DNA of 64,000 nt from Paenibacillus sp. P25 (GTDB lineage Bacteria > Bacillota > Bacilli > Paenibacillales > NBRC-103111), in assembly GCA_024704175.1 (NCBI GenBank), contig CP085629.1, positions 1,364,001 through 1,428,000 on the forward strand, written 5' to 3'. Below are positions 18,312 to 28,174 of this stretch, in pieces. Under the pieces are notes generated by a model, which did not search any database, was not told the origin of the DNA, and saw nothing but the letters and a program-made list of their open reading frames with translations. The position numbers and the translations under genes are program-made. Every line of letters begins with the position of its first letter. The first letter of the stretch is position 1.

Positions 18312-19278
18312 ATGACGGATCAACTGTTGGCGCTGTTCGAGGAATCGGACGGCCATTTTTTATCGGGTGAGGAGCTCAGCTCACAACTGAAAGTCAGCCG
18401 GACCGCCATTTGGAAGCAAATCGAAAGGCTCCGTTCGCAAGGCTACCGGTTCGAGGCGGTTCCGCGCAAAGGCTACCGGCTGATCGGCAAGCCGGACCGT
18501 CTTGATTTAAAAGCCGTCCTCACCAATCTGACAACGAAAAAGCTGGGCCGGCAGATCAAATACGTGGAAGAGGTTGGTTCCACTCAAGCCGCTGCGCTGG
18601 AGCTCGTGGCCCAAGGCGCGGCGGAGGGTACGCTCGTGGTGGCCGAGCGGCAAACGGCCGGGAGAGGAAGAATGGGGCGCAGATGGCATTCGCCGAAGGG
18701 TAAAGGGCTATGGATGAGCCTTATCCTCCGCCCGAGTATTCCGCTCAATTTCACTCCCCAGCTTACCTTGATGGTAGCCGTTGCGGTTTGCCGGGCGATC
18801 CGCGGGCTCGTCCCGGTTCCCGTTGGAATCAAATGGCCCAACGACCTGCTAATCGAAGGCAAAAAAGTATGCGGCATCCTGCTCGAATCCAGCGCGGAAG
18901 ACGAGCGGCGCAGCATGTCATTGTCGGCATCGGCATCAGCGTCAATCTGCAGCCGGAGGATTACCCGCCGGAGCTTGCGGGAATCGCTACGTCGCTGGCA
19001 ATCGCATCAGGGAGGAATGTGAACCGAGGCGAGCTGCTCTGCCGCGTAATGGGGAGCTGGAGCAGCTCTATGAGCTCTACCTGGAGCAGGGCTTTGCCCC
19101 CGTCAAGCTGCTCTGGGAGGCGCTCTCGGTTACGCTTCAAAGACCCGTTCGCGTGGAAACCCCGCAAGGCGCGGTCGAAGGAACGGCGGAGGGCATTGAA
19201 GACAGCGGCGCCTTATTGGTACGCTTGCCTGAAGGAAATCTGGTAAAATTGTACTCGGGCGATGTCGAAATGAGATGA
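18312..19278 (+). CDS. birA: Bifunctional biotin ligase / biotin operon repressor (two frameshifts)
   Basis: N-terminal winged helix (residues ~1-60, SGEELSSQLKVSRTAIWKQI) binds DNA; the ligase core carries ERQTAGRGRMGRRW (biotin-AMP loop), IKWPNDLLIEGKK and VGIGISVNL. It biotinylates carboxylases and represses biotin genes. Two G deletions break it: near 18909 (GGCGC, restoring DERAQHVIVGIG) and in GGGG near 19050 (restoring VMGELEQLYELYLEQGF). The repaired protein is 322 residues ending at TGA 19276-19278. The -35 of the next transcript overlaps this stop. Confidence 0.9.
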
Positions 19279-19303
19279 CTTTTTATGTCACTTTTGCTAT
19301 AAT
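19275..19303 (+). promoter_or_regulatory. Promoter of the panB leader
   Basis: The -35 ATGACT (19275-19280), 17-bp spacer and perfect -10 TATAAT (19298-19303) predict a start near 19309, inside the 5' arm of the first leader hairpin. The -35 overlaps the birA stop codon. Confidence 0.75.
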
Positions 19304-19306
19304 GTT

Positions 19307-19511
19307 CACAGGAGGCGGTATCTTCGGAATTGCACTCCTGTGAAACACCGGACGTTTGGAGGCTGTAACTCTGACGTTCCAAACAACTGAACAGCACTAC
19401 CCAATATGTTGGATTCTGCTCTGAGCCGTTCGGACCGAGACAGAAGGATCATATGAGATGCGGACATGTGAACCTTTTAGCCTCCTTTTGACAGGGCTGA
19501 AAGGTTTTTTT
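19307..19511 (+). ncRNA. Structured leader with terminator/antiterminator upstream of panB
   Basis: In order: hairpin CACAGGAG (19307-19314)/CTCCTGTG (19335-19342); hairpin GTTTGGA (19354-19360)/TCCAAAC (19378-19384); a small hairpin with CCAA/TTGG (19401-19412) inside AGCA/TGCT; then a 12-bp terminator AACCTTTTAGCC (19471-19482)/GGCTGAAAGGTT (19495-19506) with a T run to 19511. GGAGGCT (19358-19364) is exactly complementary to AGCCTCC (19479-19485), so it can break both the second hairpin and the terminator. That gives two exclusive folds, as in riboswitches and attenuators. No T-box, SAM, THF, glycine or other aptamer I know is recognisable. It could also be a free-standing structured sRNA. 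Confidence 0.7.
19471..19511 (+). terminator. Terminator of the panB leader
   Basis: 12-bp stem with one G-U pair, loop of 12 bases, then seven T before G. It lies 71 bases ahead of the panB ATG. Confidence 0.9.
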
Positions 19512-19581
19512 GTTGTTTGCAACAAAGCGGCGGCCGAACGCAATACTAAGAGCAGAAAATCTTAAGAAAGCAGGTGAACGG

Positions 19582-20479
19582 ATGGAAACGCGCAAACCGG
19601 TCACGACGGCCAAGCTCAGAAAAATGAAAGAAGACGGCAAGCCGATAACCGTCATTACCGCTTACGACTACCCCTCGGCCATGCTGGCGGAGCAGGCGGG
19701 CGTGGACGCTATTCTGGTAGGCGATTCGCTTGGGAATGTGGTACTGGGCTACGACTCCACCATTCCCGTGACGCTGGAGGACATGATTTATCATTCCAAA
19801 GCCGTTACGCGCGCAGCCAGAACCAGCTTCGTCATCACGGATATGCCTTTTATGACCTATCACGGCAAGCATCGATTCCGCCCTGCGGAACGGGGCCCGG
19901 ATTATGCAGGAAGGTCTCGCCAAAGCGCTCAAGCTGGAGGGCGGCGCGGAGATCGTCCCCGCGGTGGAAGCGCTGGTTCGTGCCGGCATTCCGGTCATGG
20001 CCCATATCGGGCTGACGCCGCAGTCGATTCATCAGATCGGCGGGTACAAGGTGCAGGGCAAAAACTCTGCTCAGGCCAAGAAGCCGCTGGACGATGCGAA
20101 GGCGCTGGAGCAGGCGGGGGCATTCGCCATTGTGCTTGAGCTGGTAACGGAGCAGCTCGCGGAGCATGTAACGGAGCAGCTCTCTATTCCCACGATCGGG
20201 ATCGGAGCGGGAGCCGCCTGCGACGGACAGGTGCTCGTCTTCCACGACCTGCTGGGATATGGAGCCGATCTTCACCCTAAACGGTTCGTTAAATCTTACG
20301 CCAATATTGGGGAGCAGATCCGCAGCGGCATCGAGAATTATGTTAAAGACGTAAGGGAAGGCCGCTTCCCGGGTACGGAGCACGGCTTCCAAATGGAAGG
20401 CGAGGTAGCCGAATATTTGTACGGCGGGCCTGCAGCGACAGAGAAATCGGAACCGGTTAAAGCCGGGGCCTCACAATAA
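19582..20479 (+). CDS. panB: 3-methyl-2-oxobutanoate hydroxymethyltransferase (frameshifted)
   Basis: First step of pantothenate synthesis: transfers a hydroxymethyl from methylene-tetrahydrofolate to alpha-ketoisovalerate. [44 protein letters not shown], and [18 protein letters not shown] are the family blocks. ATG 19582 follows AGGTGAAC. One extra A near 19866-19867 (GGCAAGCATC) breaks the frame; removing it gives [16 protein letters not shown] and 298 residues. First gene of panBCD, downstream of a candidate attenuator. Confidence 0.92.
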
Positions 20480-20516
20480 ATTTGAAAAAAGCTGCCGAAA
20501 CGGAGAATTTATTCCT

Positions 20517-21387
20517 ATGGACATTATCCAAACCATTTCCGGGTCTGCGGGAGAAAATCAAGGCGGTAAGGGCGGCGAACCCGTCCTGCCGCGTCGGCTT
20601 CGTGCCGACGATGGGCTTCCTGCACGAGGGGCATGCATCTTTACTGGAAGCGGCCCGGAAGCAGTGCGATTTGGTTGTGCTGAGCATTTTCGTCAACCCG
20701 CTGCAGTTCGGTCCGAATGAGGACTTTGAACGCTATCCGCGGGATGAAGCGAGGGACCGCGCGATTGCCGAGCAGGCGGGAACCGATATTTTGTTTTTTC
20801 CGCAGGTTGCGGAGATGTATCCCGCACCGACTAAAACGGTCGTCACGGTCAAGGAGGTAACCGAACGGTTGTGCGGCGCTTCCCGGCCGGGGCATTTTGA
20901 CGGTGTGGCGACGGTAGTCACGAAGCTGTTTAACATCGTCCAACCCGACTATGCCTTCTTCGGCTTAAAGGATGCCCAGCAGGTAGCGGTGATCGAACAG
21001 ATGGTGGCGGACTTGAATCAGCCTGTAACCATCGTCCCGTGCCCGACTCTCCGGGAGCCGGACGGTCTGGCCAAGAGCTCGCGCAACGTATATTTGAATG
21101 CGGAAGAGCGGCGGCAGGCGGTCGTATTGAATGAAGCGCTCCAAGCGGCGGAGGATCAGCTTCTTGGTGGAGACGGCGACCTCACGCCCGCAGAACTAAC
21201 GCAAACCCTGATCCGGCGGATTCAAACGGCTCCTCTGGCCGTAATCGACTATGCCGAGGTGCTTGCATATCCTTCGCTGGAGCCCGTAAGCCGCTTGGCG
21301 GAAGCCGAACGGATCATTATGGCACTTGCGGTCAAATTCGGGGGCACCCGCCTGATTGACAACCGGATCGTAACGATCCGGCCATAG
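20517..21387 (+). CDS. panC: Pantothenate synthetase (frameshifted)
   Basis: ATP-dependent ligation of pantoate and beta-alanine. VGFVPTMGFLHEGHASLL (HxGH nucleotide site), FVNPLQFGPNEDFERYPR, FFGLKDAQQ and REPDGLAKSSRNVYL are present. The true start is probably ATG 20517 after CGGAGAA, giving MDIIQTISGLREKIKAVRA; an extra T in GTCTGCGG (20543-20550) then shifts the frame. The longer open frame from TTG 20482 looks artefactual. Repaired length 289 residues, normal for PanC. Confidence 0.9.
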
Positions 21388-21411
21388 AGTAAATTGTAGG
21401 AGGCGAGAGCC

Positions 21412-21795
21412 GTGTTTCGAACCATGCTGAAATCCAAGATCCACCGTGCCACCGTGACTGAGGCCAATTTGAACTATGTCGGCAGCATTACGATCGACCA
21501 GGATTTGCTGGAGCTCGTGGATATGCTGCCGAACGAGAAGGTGCAGATAGTCAACAACAATAACGGGGCGCGTTTTGAAACCTATATTATCCCCGGTCCC
21601 CGCGGTTCCGGCGTCATCTGCCTGAACGGGGCGGCCGCTAGACTAGTGCATCCGGGGGATACGGTCATTATTTTGTCTTATGTCATGCTGGCGGAAGAGG
21701 AAGCCCGGAAGCATACACCGCAAATCGCCATTATGGGAGAGAATAATACCGTGATCAGCGTATTGAAGGAAGAAATTCATTCCACCGTTTTGTAA
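21412..21795 (+). CDS. panD: Aspartate 1-decarboxylase proenzyme
   Basis: Pyruvoyl enzyme making beta-alanine for PanC. 127 residues, intact. Self-cleavage site Gly-Ser in NYVGSITID (residues ~21-29), then [21 protein letters not shown] and [17 protein letters not shown] 21412 follows GGAGGCGAG. Last gene of panBCD. Confidence 0.95.
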   Translation: MFRTMLKSKIHRATVTEANLNYVGSITIDQDLLELVDMLPNEKVQIVNNNNGARFETYIIPGPRGSGVICLNGAAARLVHPGDTVIILSYVMLAEEEARKHTPQIAIMGENNTVISVLKEEIHSTVL

Positions 21796-21863
21796 GGAGA
21801 ATGAAACCGGACGGGGCCGCGCACAATGTAGATACAATTCACGAAGCAGAGGTGGGATGCCGA

Positions 21864-22514
21864 ATGTTCAAACATCTTTTTGCTTCCATGAACGAAGTGC
21901 TGCATGAAACGATGGCCGAGTACCCGTCCTCTTCCCCTTCCAGGAAGCGGGAGCTCGAGGAGAAGCTGCGTGCGCTCAAAGCCATGAGCGATTCGTGTAT
22001 TGAAGAATGGTCGCTGTTCGAGGAGAAGATGGGCCATTTTCTAAGCGAACACGGCATCACTTCCCTTTCGGGCGCCCCTTCCGATCCGCTGGATCCCGAG
22101 TTCGCCGGCAAGCGAAGCGATTTGTTCATCCGCGGGCAAGGCTATTATAAGCTGCACATGTTTGACGAGGCGATTCGTGCCTTCGACGAGCAGCTTCGGT
22201 CGCAGCCCGATTTTAATCTTGCCCGTATCTACCTCGCCATGTCTTATTTGCGTAAAGGCGAGGCTTCGGAAAGCTACAGCCACTTCCATTTCTTATCCCA
22301 ATTGACGGACAATCTGCAAATGAGGGCCATCTCTTATAATGCAATGGGGTGCATTCAGGCACAGAAAAAGAATATCGAGAAGGCCTGTGAATTTTTTAAC
22401 ATGGCTTACCGGACAGATCCGAGCAGTGTACAGCCATTACTTGATTTGGGCATATGTTCCGAGAAAAAGGGCGGTCTTAAGTTTGCCTTTTCCAGTTCCC
22501 GTCCGCCGGTTTAA
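21864..22514 (+). CDS. TPR-like protein of about 216 residues
   Basis: ATG 21864 with AGGTGGGA upstream is preferred to the longer frame from 21801. The first 75 residues are a helical region (MSDSCIEEWSLFEEKMGHFL), followed by TPR-like units: GYYKLHMFDEAIRAFDEQLRSQPDF, ARIYLAMSYLRKGEASESYSHF, AYNAMGCIQ-type repeat and KACEFFNMAYRTDPSSV. It ends abruptly with FAFSSSRPPV; the last 10 or so residues may be altered by another indel. No enzyme motif; a scaffold role is likely. A terminator follows. Confidence 0.72.
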   Translation: MFKHLFASMNEVLHETMAEYPSSSPSRKRELEEKLRALKAMSDSCIEEWSLFEEKMGHFLSEHGITSLSGAPSDPLDPEFAGKRSDLFIRGQGYYKLHMFDEAIRAFDEQLRSQPDFNLARIYLAMSYLRKGEASESYSHFHFLSQLTDNLQMRAISYNAMGCIQAQKKNIEKACEFFNMAYRTDPSSVQPLLDLGICSEKKGGLKFAFSSSRPPV

Positions 22515-22517
22515 GAT

Positions 22518-22555
22518 ATAGAAAACAAGGAGCACAGGAAAGTTTTCTATTTCCT
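22518..22555 (+). terminator. Intrinsic terminator before dinG
   Basis: ATAGAAAAC (22518-22526) pairs with GTTTTCTAT (22542-22550), followed by a T-rich TTCCTTTT. Confidence 0.7.
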
Positions 22556-22618
22556 TTTCCCAATAGTATTGGTATGCTTAGGGGAAGAAAGGAAATGAAG
22601 GGATTGACGTGAGCACCA

Positions 22619-25479
22619 ATGAAATTTGCGGTACTGGATTTCGAAACGACCGGAAGCACGGCTCAGGATCGTATTATCCAAGTCGGGCTTTTTATTATAA
22701 ACGATCAGGAAATAACCGACAGGTATACTTCACTCGTCAATCCGGGCATGAGTATACCTTCTTCTATTACCGCGTTAACGGGGATCGACGATGAGATGGT
22801 CAAAGAGGCGCCTTCGCTGGATACCGTGATGGCCGCCATGGTCCCGTTACTGCAGGATTCCGTGCTGGTTGGGCATAATGTCGCGTTTGACCTCGGTTTT
22901 TTGCAGCGGGCTTTGGATGAAGAAGGCTACTTTTCTTTCGATGGAAGAGTACTGGACACGATGGACGCGCTGCGCGTGTTATTCCCGGGACTATCGAGCC
23001 TGCAGCTGTCGATGGTATGCCAGGCTTTCGGCATTGTCCATGAACGGCCTCATCAAGCGGACAGCGATGCGGAAGTCACCGCCAAGATTTGGCTGAAGTG
23101 CCTGGAGCGGTTTCAAGAGCTACCGCTTCTGACCTTGCAAAGACTGGAACTGGTGTTTGCCGATTCCGCCAGTGATTTCGGTTGGTTCCTGTTTGAAATG
23201 AGGCAGTACAAAGAAATTCATTCTCCGTTGGATCCGGAAGCCGACCGCTATTTTCGCCAATTTGTATTGAACGTCGGCGATTGGGGGGAGGAGGAGGACG
23301 TCCGGGATGCCGACGATGTGCGATCGATACCGGATGATTTCGAGACCTTCTACGAAGGGCTGAAGCAGGTGCTGAAACAGCGATTTGAAGCGTATGAGGA
23401 CCGCGAGGCCCAGGTGCAAATGCTTGGCGAGGTGGAAAAAGCGTTCGAGCAGGAGCAGCATTTGATGATCGAGGCGGGGACCGGAACCGGGAAATCGCTC
23501 GGTTACCTTATTCCTGCCCTTTATTATGGGATTAAGAACGATAAGAAAGTCATTGTCAGCACACATACGATTAACCTGCAGGAACAGCTGAGAGAAAGGG
23601 ACGTGCCGCCGCTTCACGATTTATTCCCGATCGGCTTCCAAGCGGCTGTGCTGAAGGGGCGCAGACCACTACTTATGTCTTCGTAAATTCGAACAGAAGA
23701 TGAATCTGCTTGATTTTGAGAACGGCAAGGAAGACCGGATTACAGCGGGACAAATGCTCGTCTGGCTGGGGAAACGAAGCACGGGGACGAAGAGGAGCTG
23801 CATTTTGCCGGCCGCGGACAGCAGTTCTGGCATACGGTGGAAAGTGACGCGGATTCATGCCTTAACCGGAACTGCCCCTGGTTCAAGAAATGTTTCTATC
23901 ACCGTGCGAAGCAGAATGCCAATACAGCGGACGTCATCATTACGAACCATTCCCTGCTTTTTACCGACATGAAGGCCGAAAACCGGCTCTTGCCGGGGTA
24001 CAAGCATTTGATTATCGATGAAGCGCACCATTTTGAAGAAGTGGCCAGCAAGCATCTGGGGATCGAGCTGCATTATTATACCTTGCTGAATACGCTTCTA
24101 TGGCTCTTCAAAGACAGCCGTTCCGGACAGCTGTCCAACCTGAGGTTCCGCCTTCAGAAGCATGAGGAAGAGGGCGGCGAAAAGCTGAAAGGATGGATCG
24201 AATCCATCGACCGGACCTGCGAGATGCTCGTGGAGCTGAAGGAAGAATGGGATCAGCTGACAGAGCTGCTCTATCAGCTGCTCTCTTCCCGCAGCGACCC
24301 GTCCCAGTCGGAAGGAAACCAGCTGGTTTTTCCGGATCAAGAAGGATGCGCTTCCCCCGGCTGGGAAAAGCTTCAGGGGATCGAAGAGAAAATGCATCAC
24401 CTCTTCAACGAATCATTGAAACGCCTGGACAGGTTGATGTCGGAAATCAAAGAGGTGCAGGAAGTATATGACGCGCAGAGCGCTTTAACGGATATGGGCG
24501 GGACGGTCAAAGAACTGACCCGTCACCGGGACTCGCTGCATTATTTCATGACGATGCCGGATGAGAATACGGTCTATTGGATGGAAGCGGGAACCTATAA
24601 CAAGAGCCGTTCGCTGCAGCTGAACTGCGTGCCGATCGATGTCAGTTCGCTTCTGCAGCAGTACTTCTTCGATGCGAAAGACAGCGTCATCATGACTTCG
24701 GCAACGCTCTCCGTGGGGAAATCGTTCGACTATACCTGCGAGCAGCTGGGGCTGCGATCCGAAGAGAAGGACGGCAAGCTGAAGACCGTTCATTGCCATC
24801 ACCGTTCAATTATCGGGAACAGGCTCTGGTTGTCATTCCCCGGGATTTTCCGACCTTGCGGGGCGGGAGCGGGGAAAAGGATTTTATCCAGAAGCTCATT
24901 CCTTCATTGGCCGAGGTTGCGCTGGAGACGCGCGGCCGCATGCTGGTGCTGTTTACGTCGAACCGGATGCTGAAGGAGGTCCATGCCGGTTTGAAAGAAA
25001 TGCTGGGTTCCTTCGGCATCCAGGTACTGGGCCAAGGGGTCGACAGCAGCAACCGCAGCAAGCTGACCCGGCTGTTCCAGAACAGTCCCGCTTGTGTGCT
25101 GCTTGGCACGAGCAGCTTCTGGGAGGGCGTCGATATTCCGGGCGAAGCGCTGACCTGCCTTGCCATCGTGCGTTTGCCGTTTCAGCCTCCGAATCACCCG
25201 CTCGTTGAAGCCAAGACGGAGAATCTGAAGAAGCGCAACCTGAACCCGTTTATGAAGCTCTCCGTGCCGCAGGCGGTCATCCGCTTCAAGCAGGGCTTCG
25301 GACGTCTCGTTCGCACTGCATCCGATAAAGGGATTGTCATTATTTACGATACCCGCGTCATTGATACGACATATGGAAAATATTTTCTATATTCGGCGCC
25401 GGGGCCGAAAATCGAGCATATGAGCACGAACCAGCTGGTACCAAGAATAAAGCAGTGGATGGGTGAGAATAGAGCATGA
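22619..25479 (+). CDS. dinG: DinG-family helicase with exonuclease domain (three frameshifts)
   Basis: N-terminal DEDDh 3'-5' exonuclease (residues ~1-165: VLDFETTGS, GHNVAFDLGFL, PHQADSDAEVT) fused to an XPD-like superfamily 2 helicase (EAGTGTGKSLGYLIPALYYG near 285, DEAHHFEEVA, GTSSFWEGVDIPGEAL, QGFGRLVRT). Three breaks: an extra G near 23666 (restoring KGRNHYLCLRKFEQ), a missing G in GGGG near 23770 (restoring WLGETKHGDEEELHF) and a missing T near 24789-24791 (restoring KTVSLPSPFNYREQ). Repaired length 953 residues. The cysteines of a possible Fe-S cluster include CLNRNCPWFKKC. Its stop overlaps rex. Confidence 0.9.
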
Positions 25480-26095
25480 AAACGATGAAAATATCCGAGG
25501 CGGTTGTCCGAAGGCTCCCGGTGTACCTCCGATTTTTAAATGAATTGAGCAAGAAGAATGTGACCACCGTTTCTTCGCAGGATCTCGGTCAGAAGCTGGA
25601 TCTGAACCCGGCGCAAATCCGTAAAGATTTGGCCTATTTCGGGGAGTTCGGCAAGAAGGGCATCGGCTACGACGTAGATTATCTCATTGAAAAGATCAGG
25701 CAAATCCTGAAGCTCGATAAGGTGATTCCGGTCGCTTTGGTGGGAGCCGGCAACCTGGGAAGAGCTTTATGCAATTATAACGCTTATCTGAAAGATAATA
25801 TGAAAATCGTTGCCGTCTTTGATGCCAGTGCTTCCAAGATCGGCGAATCGATTAACAATCTGAAGGTCAAGCCGATGCATGAACTAAAAGAAACGATCCA
25901 GGCGCTGCAGGTGCGGATCGGGATCATCACCGTTCCGGCCGCGGAGGCTCAGCAGGTGGCCAATCAATTTGTTGAGGCGGGAATCGAGGCGATCTTGAAT
26001 TTCGCCCCCTGATCATTAAGGTACCCGGCGACGTGCGGGTTCATCATGCGGATTTTACAACGGAGCTGCAAAGCCTGGCCTATTATTTGGATTAA
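25476..26095 (+). CDS. rex: Redox-sensing transcriptional repressor Rex (frameshifted near end)
   Basis: NADH/NAD+-sensing repressor of fermentation and respiration genes. N-terminal winged helix (RRLPVYLRFLNEL, SQDLGQKLDLNPAQIRKDLAYFGEFG) and Rossmann domain VALVGAGNLGRALCNY. A C is missing in the run near 26007-26011; with it the protein continues PLIIKVPGDVRVHHADFTTEL to TAA 26093-26095, 206 residues, the usual size including the domain-swapped last helix. ATG 25476 overlaps the dinG stop (ATGA); ATG 25485 is an alternative. Confidence 0.9.
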
Positions 26096-26102
26096 AAGCG
26101 GC

Positions 26103-26140
26103 AAGCCCGGGATCAATAAGACCCCGGGCTTCTCATTTTG
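26103..26140 (+). terminator. Terminator after rex
   Basis: AAGCCCGGG (26103-26111) pairs with CCCGGGCTT (26123-26131), then CTCATTTT. Confidence 0.75.
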
Positions 26141-26148
26141 ATTCCAAT

Positions 26149-26178
26149 AAAAAAGTCCGGGCCGCGGGAGCACCGGAC
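26149..26178 (-). terminator. Terminator after the phosphate permease gene
   Basis: On the minus strand, GTCCGG pairs with CCGGAC (plus 26155-26160 and 26173-26178) and runs into six T (plus-strand A run 26149-26154). Confidence 0.75.
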
Positions 26179-26184
26179 GAACCG

Positions 26185-27186
26185 TTAACTGGAAAACATG
26201 AAAATGATTTTATAGATCAGGAAGGCTAGTACCATACTGATCGGAATCGTGATGACCCAGGTCATTACCATCCGGGTGACGGTCGCCCATTTGACGTCAT
26301 GGAACCTCATCACGGAACCTGTTCCAATAATGGAAGAAGAAATGACGTGTGTGGTCGATAGCGGCATCCCCATAGCCGTAGACGCTTGAATAACAATGGA
26401 AGAGTTCAAATCGGATGCAAACCCGTTGATCGGTTCGATCTTAAGCAGTTTTTTGCTCATCGTCTTGATAATTCGCATCCCGCCGATCGATGTACCGAGA
26501 CCCATAGCTGTAGCTGCGCAAATTTTTACCCAAAGAGGCACGTCCAGCGTCGTTTGGTGACCAAGGGACACCAGGGCGAATACGATAATTCCCATCGCCT
26601 TCTGAGCATCGTTGCCGCCATGAGAGAAGGAAAGGAGTCCGGCCGAGAAAATCTGGAAAACCTTAAAGGAACGGTTCAGCTTGGTCCGTGAGGTATTCCC
26701 GCTAAGCACGATGATCTGCCGGATAATCCACATGATGATGAATCCGGTGGCAAAGGCCACGATGGGGGATAGCACCAGGATGATGACGATTTCTTTAAAC
26801 CCGCCCCAATTGAGCGCCTTCGTACCCGCCCCCGCGATAACGGCTCCGGCCAAGGAACCGATCAGTGTATGGGAGGAAGAAGAAGGAATGCCGTAATACC
26901 AGGTGATCAGGTTCCATATAATGGCGGAGAGCAGCGCCGCGATGACGATCTCCATCCCGTGAGGGATATGCGACGGGTCAGCTACTTTCCCGCCTACCGT
27001 CTTGGCTACCTCGGAGGAGTAGACCGCTCCTACAAAGTTTAAAATCGCCGCCATAAAGACGGCCACCCGGGGAGAGAGAGCCCGAGTCGATATGGAAGTA
27101 GCGATCGCATTCGCCGTATCGTGGAAACCGTTAATAAAATCGAAAAGCAGGGCGAGTACGACGATAAGTAATAAAATGGTTACCAT
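26185..27186 (-). CDS. pit: Low-affinity inorganic phosphate permease, PiT family
   Basis: 333 residues, intact, about nine transmembrane helices. Both PiT signature halves are present: FDFINGFHDTANAIATSI near the N-terminus and LLSFSHGGNDAQKAMGII in the middle, plus PLSTTHVISSSIIGTG. It should import phosphate with a cation. It lies downstream of a DUF47 gene on the same strand, the usual PiT/PhoU-like pair, so the two form an operon. AGGAGG is just upstream of the ATG. Confidence 0.93.
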   Translation of the reverse strand: MVTILLLIVVLALLFDFINGFHDTANAIATSISTRALSPRVAVFMAAILNFVGAVYSSEVAKTVGGKVADPSHIPHGMEIVIAALLSAIIWNLITWYYGIPSSSSHTLIGSLAGAVIAGAGTKALNWGGFKEIVIILVLSPIVAFATGFIIMWIIRQIIVLSGNTSRTKLNRSFKVFQIFSAGLLSFSHGGNDAQKAMGIIVFALVSLGHQTTLDVPLWVKICAATAMGLGTSIGGMRIIKTMSKKLLKIEPINGFASDLNSSIVIQASTAMGMPLSTTHVISSSIIGTGSVMRFHDVKWATVTRMVMTWVITIPISMVLAFLIYKIIFMFSS

Positions 27187-27225
27187 AATTTCCTCCTGAA
27201 TGGTTATTCCCGCGCGCTCGGCGGA

Positions 27226-27845
27226 TCAGGAATACCTTAACACGACACTTTCCAATATATTGGCGACGTCCTCGCAAGCGTCGGTTGTTTGCTCGAGCCG
27301 CTCGTAAAGCTCTTTCAGTTTGAAATCATGGTAGGGATCCTTCGGGTTCATGAATATTTCACGAATGCCTTCACGCATAAGCCGGTCCGCTTCGTTCTCC
27401 AGACTGTTGATCTGTACCGTATGCTCCGTAATCTGCATATATTTCTTTTTGGACAAGAGCTTGAACGCATCCAGAATATGCTGGCAGCTTGCAACAATCA
27501 CCGCGGAGAATTCCTTCATATATTTATCGGTCACGGAGATGTTCAGATAGTCGAAACGGGCGATGGTAGCTTCAATCCCGTCGACTACATCATCAACCTT
27601 GGAGGCCAGTTCCATAATATCTTCCCGGTCCAGCGGCGTAATGAACACTTTATTCAAGCCTTTGAAGATCGCATGGGTGATTTGATCGCCGTTATTCTCC
27701 AGTTCCTTCAGCTCCGGAACAAACTTGGCCGGCGGTTCGTCCCCATAATCGCGTTGCGGAACATTTGTGCTGCATTCAGCATGTTCTCCGACGCTTTGAT
27801 CAGCAGGAGCAGGAAGTCAGTATCGTTTTTTTTGGTGAAAAGCAT
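27226..27845 (-). CDS. DUF47 family PhoU-like protein (frameshifted)
   Basis: Helical-bundle protein linked to PiT transporters and thought to regulate them. The open segment 27226-27657 lacks its N-terminus; upstream on the minus strand MLFTKKNDTDFLLLLIKASENML begins at ATG 27845 with GGGAGGC before it. A G is missing in the run near 27748-27751 (restoring NAIMGDEPPAKFVPELKELENNGD). Repaired length 206 residues, typical. Later motifs: FITPLDREDIMELASKVDDVVD and TTDACEDVANILESVVL. Confidence 0.87.
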
Positions 27846-28174
27846 GGATGGAAGCCTCCCAGAATTTATGAAAATTTACAAAAAAACGTTGAAATGGAGA
27901 GAAATATATAGAAATTTTGTGGTCCTTTTCACACCAAAAATAAAAATAACACAATGCGACAACGAAAAGCAATCCTAGTTTATGCAGTTTACAAACGGTT
28001 CAATACAGTCCGGTTTTGTTCCTTTTAAATGGAAGCTCTTTCATTGTTATGCTTTGTCGCGGCGCATATGTCGGTTAAGACCGTCCCGCCTGGGATGTCC
28101 GCTTGATTTTGGAAGGCCGAAGTTGTACAGTGAAAAGCGTAAGCCGTAATCGGAGTCGGGAAGGATGGATCACG
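27846..28174. other. Divergent intergenic region, DUF47-pit / mtaD
   Basis: AT-rich on the left and GC-richer on the right. Direct TTCACA/AACACA-like words near 27927-27955 could be part of a phosphate-response (PhoP) box, but spacing does not fit well. No confident promoter on either strand, no gene. Confidence 0.3.

Noticed and set aside
19307..19511. 6S RNA, SRP RNA or T-box leader
   Set aside because: No long central-bubble hairpin, no SRP tetraloop motif and no TGGNACCGCG T-box sequence could be found.
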